A DNA stretch of 64,000 nt from Petrotoga mobilis SJ95 (GTDB lineage Bacteria; Thermotogota; Thermotogae; Petrotogales; Petrotogaceae): positions 1,340,501 through 1,404,500 of the forward strand of contig NC_010003.1 in assembly GCF_000018605.1 (NCBI RefSeq), in the 5' to 3' direction. The position numbers and the translations under genes were made by a program. Below the pieces are notes generated by a model, which saw nothing but the letters and a program-made list of their open reading frames with translations, had not been told where the DNA came from and ran no database searches. Within the stretch, counting starts at the first letter, position 1. The number at the start of each line of letters is the position of its first letter. This document shows, in pieces, positions 1 through 8,231 of this stretch.

Positions 1-148
1 CCATTTCGCCTTCAATTCTTCCTATGATTCTTCCTTCTTTCTCACCTTCCAATCTAGCTTCTTCTCTTTCCCTTTTTGATATTTCTTCTAATGTTTCCAT
101 TCTTAACACCCCCATTTCTTCTAAATTAAGTATAATGAGCTTTATAGT
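1..148 (-). pseudogene. C-terminal fragment of an Rpn-family (YhgA-like) protein, runs off the window
   Basis: On the minus strand this reads through METLEEISKRERE and an EGEKEGRI-type charged stretch. It matches the C-terminal part of the complete Rpn-like protein at 58167..59153 (TLEEIAKRDREKAKLEGEREG). The reading frame runs upstream only to about position 148, where it meets G+C-rich repeat DNA, so the N-terminal nuclease domain is absent. The 3' end lies outside the window. The flank at 250-310 also resembles the flank of the complete copy (59215-59270), so the two loci look like old duplicates. Seen: the sequence match. Inferred: this is a truncated, non-functional paralogue. Confidence 0.6.
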
Positions 149-260
149 GCCCTTCCCCCGCTGCCCGCCCACAAGGAAGAGGGACCTGCGGTCCTTTCCC
201 AGCTTTTCAACCATAAGGAAAAGATTCTTTTGTCTTTTCACCCTGCAGCCAGCCCATAAG
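147..260. repeat. G+C-rich intergenic repeat cluster
   Basis: The block contains the recurring module CCCTTCCCCCGCTGCCCGCC followed by ACAAGGAAGAGGGACCTGCGG. The second half can fold into AGGGACC-TGC-GGTCC-type hairpins. The same modules recur at 27928-28265, 59190-59430, 60415-60655, 61603-61735 and 61795-62190. There is no coding potential. Confidence 0.7.
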
Positions 261-377
261 ATTAGTGAAGTGTTTTCTCTGTTAACTTAATTATACCATT
301 TCTTTTGGAAGATAAGTTTGTGAAAAAAGTTGACAAAAGCTGTTAAAAATAGTAAAATTGAAGTGTATAAAAAAATA

Positions 378-402
378 AAAGCCAAGGAACCCTTGGCTTT
401 TA
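378..402. terminator. Rho-independent terminator after the tRNA
   Basis: A GCCAAGG/CCTTGGC stem with a short AAC loop is flanked by A-rich and T-rich arms, so it can act on either strand. It lies directly 3' of the tRNA gene on the minus strand. Confidence 0.75.
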
Positions 403-403
403 T

Positions 404-480
404 TGGTGGGCTCGGGTGGATTCGAACCACCGACCACCCGGTTATGAGCCGGAAGCTCTAACCAACTGAGCTACGAGCCC
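404..480 (-). tRNA. tRNA-Met (anticodon CAT), CCA encoded
   Basis: The minus strand gives a full cloverleaf. The acceptor stem GGGCTCG pairs with CGAGCCC, the D-arm is AGCTCAGTTGGTTAGAGC, the anticodon loop CTCATAA has anticodon CAT, and the T-arm holds GGTTCGAATCC. The 3' ACCA is encoded. An elongator methionine tRNA is most likely, but an Ile2 tRNA (lysidine-modified CAT) cannot be ruled out by eye. A terminator follows. Confidence 0.95.
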
Positions 481-604
481 GTTTACGTAGATTATTATAG
501 CATTTAAAAAAACATTTGTCAATACTTTTTCTAACAAAGACAATTTTCATATGTTATTGTGGTTTTTGGAGGGATAAATACTTCTTAAAGGAGCAATTTG
601 TGAA

Positions 605-775
605 ATGAGCAACAACGTTGAAAGCCTAAAAAACCAAGATGACCCTGTTAAAACGCTAATACAAAAATATCCAAGAATTATAGTACTAAAGGCGGTCTTC
701 AATCTCTTAGACAACGAAGAAAATATAGATCTCGAAAGTTTAGAAAACGAAGTCATCAAGCTATTAAAAAATTAA
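605..775 (+). CDS. Small hypothetical protein (56 aa)
   Basis: The frame ATG AGC AAC AAC GTT to TAA is preceded by AAAGGAG at 588-594, about ten bases upstream. It is followed immediately by a strong terminator that overlaps its stop codon. The product is MSNNVESLKNQDDPVKTLIQ followed by an I/V/L-rich segment and an acidic helix ending in EVIKLLKN. It looks like a small soluble, mostly helical protein, and I do not recognise the family. The good ribosome binding site, terminator and clean reading frame make it a credible gene. It is transcribed toward the alkaline phosphatase remnant. Confidence 0.65.
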   Translation: MSNNVESLKNQDDPVKTLIQKYPRIIVLKAVFNLLDNEENIDLESLENEVIKLLKN

Positions 776-798
776 AGGGCTGATTAGATCAGCCCTTT
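774..798. terminator. Bidirectional terminator between convergent genes
   Basis: AAAGGGCTGAT, TAG, ATCAGCCCTTT forms a perfect 11-bp stem with a 3-nt loop and A/T flanks. It serves the small plus-strand gene and the minus-strand phosphatase remnant. Confidence 0.85.
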
Positions 799-808
799 AA
801 TTTTAATT

Positions 809-1840
809 TTAATTATTTGGTACATTCACTAAAGGGTAAGAAAGCTCAACTCCCACCAAACTGGCTATTTTTCTAGGAAGGTCTGTGTTATCCATAATAC
901 CTACAAATTCCTCAGCTCCAGGTCCAAAAGCAAATACAGGTACTAACGCACCAGTATGATCATGTGTTGTCCAGCCAATACTTGCTCTTGCGCTTGTAAT
1001 CTCTCCTAAAGCATCCACTTTGTTTTTGGCGGATTCCAAATAAGCGACTTCTTCTTCTGACAAATCAAAGCCATAATACTCTTTCACGTTGGATTTTAGT
1101 TCTTCCATATCTTGAGAATTAGCTACAACCCAATCCGTAGTTTTTTGATAATCTCTAACCATTTCCAAATCCATCGTGTATCCACCTGATGACAAACCCA
1201 AACCTCCGGTTTCGTGGTCAGCAGTGACAATTACCAAGGTATCAGGATTTTCTTTGGCAAAATCTAGAGCAACCTTCACTGCTTCATCAAATTCAACCGT
1301 TTCTTTCCAAATTCCAAAAACATCGTTATCGTGAGCTTCCCAATCGATTTGAGAACCTTCAATCATCACAAAGAAAGGAGCATCATCTTTTGATAAAATC
1401 TCTAAGGCTTTGGCGGTCATCTCGGGTAACAATGGCTCAGCAGGTGTTCTTTCTGTAACGCTATTCATATGACTTGAAGAGAATAATCCCAAAACTTTAT
1501 CTCCAGAGTATGCCATCAATTCTTGCTTGGTTGTAATATAATCGAACCCATTTTCCTTTGCAACAGAGATAAGATCTTTTCCATCGGATCTTTGTGTAGG
1601 ATCAAAATATCTCCAACCGCCTCCTAAAGCAACGGTGAGGTTACTATTAACCAACTGTTCAGCTAATACTTGTTCGGCATCTCTATCGTTCGTATGTCCA
1701 TAATAAGCCGCTGGTGTGGCGTGGGTTATCCTTGAAGTTGCAACTACACCCGTTTTGTAGCCTTGCTCAGCTAAAACTTCCGCTATTGTTGGCACGACTT
1801 CACCTTCTGGAAGCATTCCGATAAACCCGTTGTCCGTTTT
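809..1840 (-). pseudogene. Alkaline phosphatase (PhoA superfamily), 5' part lost at a TnpB element
   Basis: The readable frame starts at KTDNGFIGMLPEGEVVPTIA and continues through VVATSRITHATPAA, FVMIEGSQIDWEAHDND, VIVTADHETGG and IGWTTHDHTGALVP. These are the metal-binding and later catalytic segments of bacterial alkaline phosphatases: the E and D of IEGSQIDW.AHDND, the D and H of TADHETGG, and the H of WTTHDHTG. The signal peptide, the first metal motif (typically GDGMG) and the nucleophile serine segment are missing. The match stops at about 1840, where the end of a TnpB element begins. The missing 5' part is not found on the far side of that element. The family would hydrolyse phosphomonoesters outside the membrane, but this copy should be inactive. 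A 335-codon frame from ATG 1816 remains open. Confidence 0.8.
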
Positions 1841-1975
1841 GTGAACTACTCACCGCTAAAGAGGTAAGCTTCCTAATTCATAGACCATTGCAGCAACGAA
1901 TGCCCGTCTTACACAGTCTCCAAAGGCTTTACTTCCCCCAGTTCCTGGGGTAGAGTCAGTTTATACAGCGACTAG
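1841..1975 (-). ncRNA. Putative omega RNA (reRNA) overlapping the tnpB 3' end
   Basis: TnpB proteins use an RNA derived from the 3' end of tnpB and the right end of the element. Here about 120 nt of structured sequence (CCCCAG/CTGGGG hairpin, then ACCTCTTTAGCGGTGAG) follows the tnpB stop and ends at the element boundary. By analogy, the guide would be the adjoining phosphatase sequence beginning AAAACGGACAACGGG. This is inferred from family biology, and RNA ends cannot be seen. Confidence 0.45.
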
Positions 1976-3097
1976 CTGTTTTATCCCACACTGCCTAATA
2001 TTAACGGCAGCATTTACATCTCTATCATGTTTAGTTCCACATTCAGGACATACCCATTCCCTATCAGAGAGTTTTAAACCTTCATTCTTATACCCACATA
2101 CACTACAAACCTTAGACGAAGGTTCGAACATTCCTATCTCAATTACTTTCTTACCTAGTCTCTCTGCTTTGTATTTTAGGAACGTTTTGAATTGATACCA
2201 TCCTGAATCTGAGATACTTTTAGCTAAGTGGTGATTCTTTAACATGCCTCTTATATTGAGAGTTTCTACAACAAAGAGATCAGCTTGGTTCTCGCTGATT
2301 TCTTTCGTTAGTTTATGCAGAAAATCCTCTCGTGTATTTTTTATTTTCTCATGTATTCTAGCAACTTCTAATTTTGCTTTGTCCCAATTCTTAGAACCTT
2401 GTTCTTTGCTTGAAAAAATTTTATATGCATGTTTTAGTCTCCTTTCGTACTTAGACAAAACTTTAAGAGCTGGATACTTTGTTCCATCGGATAATACAAC
2501 AAAATCTTTCAATCCCATATCCATACCGATTGAGTTTTCGTAATCTATATCTCTTTCTGGGTAAGAACCTTCTACTTCAAAGGTTATTGACACAAAGTAT
2601 TTGTCTGTTGGAGTTTTAACGAATGTACAATTTTTTATCTTTGCATTTGGATCTATTTTTCTATGGACTCTTACTTTAATACCTTCTTTAAACTTTGGTA
2701 CGAAAAGAATACCGTATTTATCATTACCCTCATTTTCATATAGTTGTATATGTTGAGGAACTCTAAACGATTGCCTACTTGATTTCTTTTTAAATTTAGG
2801 GTGCTTAGCTTGTTTCTTGAAGAAACGTTTATAACTAGTCTCCAAATCCTTTATGGACTGTTGTAATGATTGAGAGTTAGCATCGTTTAACCAATGATAT
2901 TTTTCAGATCTTTTAAGAACTGTCAATATTTTACACCATGTGTTGTAGTTAACCATAGACGTTTTAGTATTTTTATATGCATTACTGGAGAATTCTAGGA
3001 ATAAATTGTATATAAATCGAGTATGTCCGAAATGTTGGCTAAATTTCTCAACTTGTTCGTTTGTTAGATATAACCTAAACTTGTATGTTTTTAACAT
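1961..3097 (-). CDS. tnpB: TnpB RNA-guided nuclease (IS605 OrfB family), 378 aa
   Basis: A full-length TnpB. The N-terminal helix-turn-helix part (MLKTYKFRLYLTNEQ, then TRFIYNLFLE) leads into a RuvC-like nuclease with D in IGMDMGLKDF, E in FVVETLNIRGM and D in HDRDVNAAVNI. These flank a zinc ribbon, CSVCGYKNEG to CPECGTKHDRD. All three catalytic acids and four zinc-ligand cysteines are present, so the nuclease looks intact. The start is ATG 3097 with AAAGGAG upstream. In the family, TnpB cuts DNA at a site set by its omega RNA and favours retention of the element. The gene lies inside a lone element with no tnpA in the window. Confidence 0.93.
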   Translation of the reverse strand: MLKTYKFRLYLTNEQVEKFSQHFGHTRFIYNLFLEFSSNAYKNTKTSMVNYNTWCKILTVLKRSEKYHWLNDANSQSLQQSIKDLETSYKRFFKKQAKHPKFKKKSSRQSFRVPQHIQLYENEGNDKYGILFVPKFKEGIKVRVHRKIDPNAKIKNCTFVKTPTDKYFVSITFEVEGSYPERDIDYENSIGMDMGLKDFVVLSDGTKYPALKVLSKYERRLKHAYKIFSSKEQGSKNWDKAKLEVARIHEKIKNTREDFLHKLTKEISENQADLFVVETLNIRGMLKNHHLAKSISDSGWYQFKTFLKYKAERLGKKVIEIGMFEPSSKVCSVCGYKNEGLKLSDREWVCPECGTKHDRDVNAAVNIRQCGIKQLVAV

Positions 3098-3212
3098 CCT
3101 AAATTCTCCTTTGTTAGATAATTGTATACTATAATTATATCACACAACGAATTAATATAGTCTCTATGTATATAATTTTTGCACATCGAATTCATCTCGT
3201 GTTTGAAAACAC

Positions 3213-3302
3213 AAAATTTTGGGTTTGTTCCTCCAATATATCTTCCTATGTTGAACATTAATGAGCTAGTAGAAAAAGAATTAGAAAAAGCTAAAATAAC
3301 TA
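3213..3302 (+). pseudogene. 3' fragment of a second SecB-like chaperone gene
   Basis: Translation gives NFGFVPPIYLPMLNINELVE followed by KELEKAKIT. It is nearly identical to the C-terminus of the intact SecB-like protein at 20921..21361. The fragment starts abruptly next to the TnpB element and is cut at its last codons by a group II intron. It therefore marks a second, destroyed copy of the toxin-antitoxin-chaperone locus. Joining it to the sequence right of the other intron copy (19706) restores a stop codon and terminator (see findings). Confidence 0.8.
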
Positions 3303-5191
3303 ATCGGGTAGGAGGTAGATAATTAATTTATCTACCGTCCTCCCACACCACCGTACGTACCGTTCGGAATACGGCGGTTCAACAGAATTGATGTTTTAGG
3401 TTATACGTTTCCAGGATCGAAGTTAACCCCATTTCCTTAAGGCGTTTATTAGTTAGTGTCATTGAAAGTATCGGGCTGTTGGAGATCCTCCAATAGCCTT
3501 TTCTTGTGTTTGCATATTCCCATGCTTTGTAGGTGTTTAGTCCTAATTTGACTAAGTTTTCATGTTTTGTTTTGATTTTCTTCCATTCCTTCCAGATACA
3601 CATCCTAATTCTCCTTCTGAGCCATCCATCAAGACTTCCCGCTACCGATTTCATGTTTGCTATTCCATAGTAGTTTGTCCATCCTGTTATTATTTGTTTT
3701 ATCCTTGACAGCCTGTATGCCATGCTTCTTCCACTGCTTCTCTTCGTTTCTCCTTTTAACTTCTTTTTGAATTCTTTAATGGATTTTCCATGGACTCTAA
3801 TTTCGTACTTCTCTTCTTTCACGTAGAAGGAGAACCCTAAGTATTTGAGGTCCCAAGGTCTGACTACTTTGCTTTTCTTGCTATTCACTTTTAGCTTTAA
3901 TTTCTTCTCTATGTATTTTGTTATACTTTCCATCACCCTATATGCGGATTTCTCGCTTTTCACGTATATGTTGCAATCGTCTGCATACCTGCAAAACTTG
4001 TGTCCCCTTTTCGTTAGTTCTACGTCAAGTTCGTGGAGCATTATGTTGCTTAGTAATGGGGATAGCGGTCCCCCTTGTGGAGTCCCTTCTTCAGTTTCTA
4101 TTACTACCCCATTTACCATTACCCCACTCTTGAGGTATTTCCTTATCAGGGATATCACTCTGCCATCTTTTACGTCTTTTGATATTATCCTCATCAGTTT
4201 GTCATGGTTGACTGTGTCAAAGTAGCGTTCTAAGTCTATGTCCACTACCCATGTATGCCCTTTGTTTAGGTATTCTTTGCTTTTTCGTATGGCTTGTTTT
4301 GCATCCCGTAATGGCCTGAATCCATAACTGTTATCTACAAATTTCTTTTCGTAAATAGGTGTCAACACCTGGGCTATGGATTGCTGGATTACTCTGTCAA
4401 TTGATGTTGGTATGCCTAGTAGTCTTTTCCCTCCATCCGGTTTCGGTATTTCTTTCCTCCTTACCGACTTCGGGGTGTACCTTCCTTCAAGGAGCTCTTG
4501 CCTTAATTCTTCTCCGTGTTGTCTGAGATATCCAAAGAGTTCTTCTACTTTCATCCCGTCTATCCCAGGGGCTCCTTTGTTGGCCTTTACCTTCTTGTAT
4601 GCTTTATTCATATTATCCTTGGATAATATCTTTTCAAGCATCCCTTCACTGCATCCCTTATCATCGTTTCTTCCTCTTTCAGACGTAGAAGTTATACTAG
4701 GCGCTTCTACATTATTTTCAGGCTCTCCCTTATCTTCATGTAGGAAACCTTCTAATCGAAGTTGTATGCTTTTTCCGTGTCCCTTCGCATCTTTCAAGAT
4801 TCGAAACCTCCTGTTGTTCAGTCCTTCCTCATCTTCCAATGAGTACTATGACTTCTGCTGACTTCTCAAGATTCAGCCATACATTGCTGCATGGGTTGCC
4901 TTAACAGCGTATTCTTGAGATCTCCCCAGGTAAGTGCAATAACTTTCATCCCATCTATCCGCCAGATTTACTCCGTGAAGTTCTGGATAGCTGTTGGACT
5001 TCGTTTTGTTATGCAAACTTGTCCACTCCACTTAGCCTTGTATCTGGTTCTTGTTCATCGGACCGGGACTTTGCCTTGGGCTTCCTTCAGATTCCACCTC
5101 ACGATGGACACCCTTGCCTTCGACTAGTGGTTCCCGCTACCTGGCCCACAACGGACTTTCACCGCTTAGCTATTGCCCATGCTGGGCGCAC
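3303..5191 (-). mobile_element. Group II intron (class C type), copy 1
   Basis: The minus strand begins GTGCGCCCAGCATGGGC at 5191 and ends CTACCTCCTACCCGAT near 3303. A domain V-like hairpin (CCGAACGGTACGTACGG) precedes the final stem, and a reverse transcriptase lies inside domain IV. Its 5' end follows the T-run of the wrbA terminator, the insertion preference known for class C introns. It is almost identical in sequence and length (about 1.89 kb) to 17817..19705. The 3' boundary is uncertain by 1-2 bases. Confidence 0.85.
3379..4641 (-). CDS. ltrA: Group II intron reverse transcriptase/maturase, copy 1 (420 aa)
   Basis: RT domain motifs appear in order: KANKGAPGIDG, IPKPDGGKRLLGIPT, VDNSYGFRP, WVVDIDLERYFDTVNHD, EGTPQGGPLSPLLSNI and CRYADDCNIYV (the YADD active site). 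The maturase X domain follows (W.RRRIR...WKEWK), and the protein ends without an endonuclease domain, as in class C enzymes. The start at ATG 4641 (MLEKILSKDN) gives the usual class C length. The frame is open a further 66 codons upstream to 4839, but that stretch more likely belongs to the intron RNA core. The protein would help the intron RNA splice and reverse-transcribe into DNA targets. It is about 95% identical to the copy at 17893. Confidence 0.92.
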   Translation of the reverse strand: MLEKILSKDNMNKAYKKVKANKGAPGIDGMKVEELFGYLRQHGEELRQELLEGRYTPKSVRRKEIPKPDGGKRLLGIPTSIDRVIQQSIAQVLTPIYEKKFVDNSYGFRPLRDAKQAIRKSKEYLNKGHTWVVDIDLERYFDTVNHDKLMRIISKDVKDGRVISLIRKYLKSGVMVNGVVIETEEGTPQGGPLSPLLSNIMLHELDVELTKRGHKFCRYADDCNIYVKSEKSAYRVMESITKYIEKKLKLKVNSKKSKVVRPWDLKYLGFSFYVKEEKYEIRVHGKSIKEFKKKLKGETKRSSGRSMAYRLSRIKQIITGWTNYYGIANMKSVAGSLDGWLRRRIRMCIWKEWKKIKTKHENLVKLGLNTYKAWEYANTRKGYWRISNSPILSMTLTNKRLKEMGLTSILETYNLKHQFC

Positions 5192-5194
5192 ATA

Positions 5195-5232
5195 AAAAAG
5201 ACGCTCTTTATGAGCGTCAATTTTTATTTTTT
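5195..5232. terminator. wrbA terminator, used as intron target
   Basis: On the minus strand GACGCTCA-TAAA-GAGCGTC-type arms are followed by TTTTTTAT, directly abutting the intron 5' end at 5191. It terminates wrbA transcription. It also fits the known insertion of class C introns just downstream of terminator hairpins. Confidence 0.85.
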
Positions 5233-5246
5233 TGCTTTTTATATTT

Positions 5247-5861
5247 TCATCCGAAAAGCTTTTTTGCCAGTTCAGCTACTCTTTTACCTTGAATTCTTGC
5301 AATATCGAGTTCTATGCTATTAGGTCTATTCTCATCATCTTGTGGAATTATAGCAGATGCTCCATAAGGAGTACCTCCATGTATATTTGAAGAATCACTT
5401 AAATTTGGTTCGGTAAAAGGCACCCCAACAATAATCATACCATGATGTAAAAGAGTAGTATGAAAGCTAAGGATCGTTGATTCCTGACCTCCGTGTTGAG
5501 TACTTGATGCTGTGAATACACTACCTATTTTCCCCACTAAACTTCCTCCAGCCCAAAGAGGTCCTGTTGTATCCAAAAACTGTCTCATTTGAGCAGCCAT
5601 CATTCCAAACCTTGTAGGAGAACCAAAAATAATTGCATCAGCTTCCGTTAGGGAATCTAAGGTTGCTATTGGTATATGTCTGAAGGTCTCCTGAACTTTT
5701 TTAGCTCCAGATTTTATTAAAATGTCTTCAGGAATTGTTTCCGGTACTTTATATATTTTAACATCTGTTCCTGGAACTTCTTTTGCTCCTTGGGCTTCAG
5801 CTTCTGCCATTCTATAAATATGTCCATACATACTGTAAAAAATAATATTTACTTTAGCCAT
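5247..5861 (-). CDS. wrbA: WrbA-type NAD(P)H:quinone oxidoreductase (flavodoxin fold), 204 aa
   Basis: The N-terminal flavodoxin phosphate loop ([14 protein letters not shown]) is followed by PETIPEDIL, the FMN-contact segment [40 protein letters not shown] and the typical WrbA stretch [19 protein letters not shown] completes the pattern. The length matches the family at about 200 aa. The enzyme reduces quinones by two electrons using NAD(P)H, in the cytosol, as part of oxidative-stress defence. The start is ATG 5861 with an AAGGAGG site upstream. It is a single gene with its own terminator. No specific regulator is visible, although the 5' region is very AT-rich. Confidence 0.93.
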   Translation of the reverse strand: MAKVNIIFYSMYGHIYRMAEAEAQGAKEVPGTDVKIYKVPETIPEDILIKSGAKKVQETFRHIPIATLDSLTEADAIIFGSPTRFGMMAAQMRQFLDTTGPLWAGGSLVGKIGSVFTASSTQHGGQESTILSFHTTLLHHGMIIVGVPFTEPNLSDSSNIHGGTPYGASAIIPQDDENRPNSIELDIARIQGKRVAELAKKLFG

Positions 5862-6022
5862 GAAAAATCCTCCTTTATTACGACAAATTTAGTCGTATTT
5901 ATTATATCAGTAATATATTAATAATATTTGAATGATATAACTTTTATTGATTAATTTTATCTTTAAATGGATAGATTAAAACTAAGGATTATATAGGGAC
6001 TTTAGAAATGAGAATTTTCTAA

Positions 6023-7390
6023 AATGTAAATGGTAAAAGAAAAATGTAGGAAAAGTTGCAAATAAAAATGTACAAAAATGTACATAAAAATGGTATCCTT
6101 CTCTTAGTATTTGAATTAGGAAAAGGAGGAGAAGGATATCGAGATGAAAGAGATGAAAAAGCAGATAGAAATAATAAAGGTGATGGGAATGAAACCGAAT
6201 TTTTCTGAATTAGCAAGGATATACTCAGTAGATAGAAGGACAGTGAAAAAGTATTACGAAGGATACGAAGGGAAAGCTAAGAAAAGGAATAAACCGAGCA
6301 AATTAGATAAGTATTACGATGAAATCAAGTTAAAACTTTCAATAAAAGGGGTTACGATAAGAGCTGTATATGAAAAGATGAAAGATGACGGATTAGACGT
6401 AGGGACATATTCTAATTTCAGTAAATATGTAAAAAGGAAGGAGATGAAACCAGAGAAATCAGTGAAAGGGCATCCAAGGTTTGAAACATTAGAAGGATTA
6501 CAAGCACAGGTAGATTGGAAAGAAGATATAAAACTATATTCGAAAACAGGAGGAAAATTTGAATTCAATGTATTTAGCTACAAGTTAGGATACTCGAGAT
6601 ACTGTTACTTTGAATACAGGAAAGAAAAGACACAACAAGATGTATTTGAATGTTTAATATCGGCATTTAAGCAAACGGGAGGTGTTCCAAAAGAGATATT
6701 GTTTGACAATATGGGAACGGTTGTTGACATCAACGGAACTGCTAGAAAGATAAACAATAAAATGAGGTCATTTGCAAGGGTGGCAAACTTTCCTTTCTTG
6801 AAAGGAACGGAAGATTTTGACTTTCAACCAGCAATAAATAAACAGGAGATATTGGATTTAAAAAGTTTGAGATTTGTAGAGAACAAAGAAAATATATTGT
6901 TTGTAGGAACACCTGGAGTAGGCAAGACACACTTAGCAGTTTCAATAGCAATAGAAGCAGCAAAACACAGATATTCGACTTATTTTATCAATTTCTATGA
7001 CTTAATGTCACAACTAAAAAAAGCGTTGTTGGAAAATAGGCTAGAGATAAGATTGAAACATTTTGCAAAATACAAAGTACTTGTGATAGATGTAATAGGT
7101 TATTTACCAATAGATAATGACAGTTCTAATTTGTTTTTTCAATTGATTTCAGAGAGGTACGAAAAACATAGTACCATAATAACAACAAATACACCGTTTT
7201 CTGATTGGCAAGAGATATTTGGTACTCCAATGTTAGCTCAAGCTATTTTAGACAGACTTTTGCATCATTCGCATGTGATTTCAATAAAAGGCGAATCTTA
7301 CAGACTAAAAGAAAAACTTGATTTATTTTCAAATGTTTCTAATTCTTAATTCTATTTTTTGTACATCCGAGTATTGACTTTTACATAAGA
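6023..7390 (+). mobile_element. IS21-family element with internal deletion
   Basis: The sequence shows imperfect terminal inverted repeats, roughly ATGTAAATGGTAAAAG at the left and its counterpart near 7365-7390 (GTACATCCGAGTATTGACTTTTACAT on the plus strand). The interior has a single reading frame made from the istA 5' part and istB. The ends are approximate. Confidence 0.65.
6144..7349 (+). pseudogene. In-frame fusion of IS21 istA (5' part) and istB, 401 aa
   Basis: Residues 1-215 are IstA-like, with an N-terminal helix-turn-helix (FSELARIYSVDRRTVKKYY) and the first DDE segments (QAQVDWKED, ILFDNMGTVVD). From about residue 225 the protein becomes IstB-like: AINKQEILDLKSLRFVE, Walker A FVGTPGVGKTH, Walker B YKVLVIDVIGYLP, sensor TIITTNTPFSDW and the ending HHSHVISIKGESYRLKEK. 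The catalytic glutamate and C-terminal half of IstA, and the IstB N-terminus, are gone. One deletion has joined the two genes without losing frame. The start ATG 6144 follows GGAGGAGAAGG. The transposase should be inactive, while the AAA+ part looks complete enough to fold. Confidence 0.85.
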
Positions 7391-7525
7391 AAATCGAACG
7401 TATTTGTCAATATAAAAAATATAATTATTTTAAAAGTAAGAAATTGAATCATAAAGATGATTATTTAGATTAGAACGATTCTAATTGCTCCTAATTTTCA
7501 ATAATCAGCCTTGACTAGGAAAAAA

Positions 7526-7557
7526 TATAATGATATCATTAAAATGAATCGATTCAT
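7526..7557 (+). promoter_or_regulatory. -10 box and palindromic operator cut off from lacI by an IS
   Basis: TATAAT at 7526-7531 is followed by the perfect palindrome ATGAATCGATTCAT at 7544-7557. The palindrome, with its following AAT, recurs at 10172-10188 just before the lacI ribosome binding site, on the other side of the DDE IS. The palindrome has the size and CG-centred symmetry of LacI-family operators. The -35 element is not clear. Confidence 0.55.
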
Positions 7558-8231
7558 AATACCCACTTCAGAAATAGCAAATAATAGGGGTTAAGCTGAG
7601 GTAAAAAAGATTAAATAAAAGGAAAGAAGAACTAAAATATTGAATTCCAAGGAAAATGCTCTTTGAAAAAGTCAAAAAACTTAAAGAAAGATAAAAAGAT
7701 ACAAGAAAGTACTCATTTTGAAGAAAAAACAGGAATAAAAACACTCCAGTTAGTCAATAACTTGTTGTTAGAAAGTATTGATTATAACTAAGATGACAAA
7801 TCAGCAAACAGCAGTCTCATACATCTTTAGAAAAGTTTCTATAGGCATAACAATTGTATTTGTTTAAAGGACAATTGGAAGGATTATCACAAACATATTT
7901 ATTTCTAAGGATATTCCTTTTAGTCTCACGATAGTGAGAATGAAGAGAAAGAGGTTTACCGCAATCACCCACTAAAGGTTTCTTGGAAGAAGTTCTAAGA
8001 GGAATAAAAGCGGTAGACTCACTACAAAGGTTATTAGGATCAAAGACACCCATATCGATACCTCTTTTAACGGTAGAAGCGATAATATCATCGAGTAAAG
8101 AAGTATCAAAAGACTTCTTAAAAGTCAAGTATGATAGTCCCCTATTTAATTAAAAAAATTTTAAATATTTTCTATTTAAAAAATCCTCATTCAGTCATAC
8201 TTCTAGGTTGAAAGTAGCAGTTGTTGTTTAT

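Larger units (their letters stand above)
1841..3205 (-). mobile_element. IS200/IS605-type element carrying only tnpB
   Basis: The element spans from the junction with the phosphatase remnant (about 1841) to near 3205, where a SecB-like gene fragment begins. It carries tnpB but no tnpA (Y1 transposase), so it would depend on a transposase supplied in trans. The right end contains a hairpin CCCCAG-GAA-CTGGGG and ends with CGGTGAGTAGTTCAC. The left boundary is approximate. Confidence 0.65.

Noticed and set aside
3379-4839. Retron or diversity-generating RT
   Set aside because: The X domain, domain V hairpin, GTGCG start and ACCCGAT end mark group II introns. No msr/msd or variable/template repeats are nearby.
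3845-5323. Several plus-strand open frames opposite the intron RT and its 5' RNA
   Set aside because: They lie antisense to a well-supported RT or in structured intron RNA, have no ribosome binding sites and no recognisable domains. The same applies to 18359-19756.
6023-7390. Active IS21 element
   Set aside because: The IstA C-terminal half with the last catalytic acid is missing, so it cannot transpose on its own.
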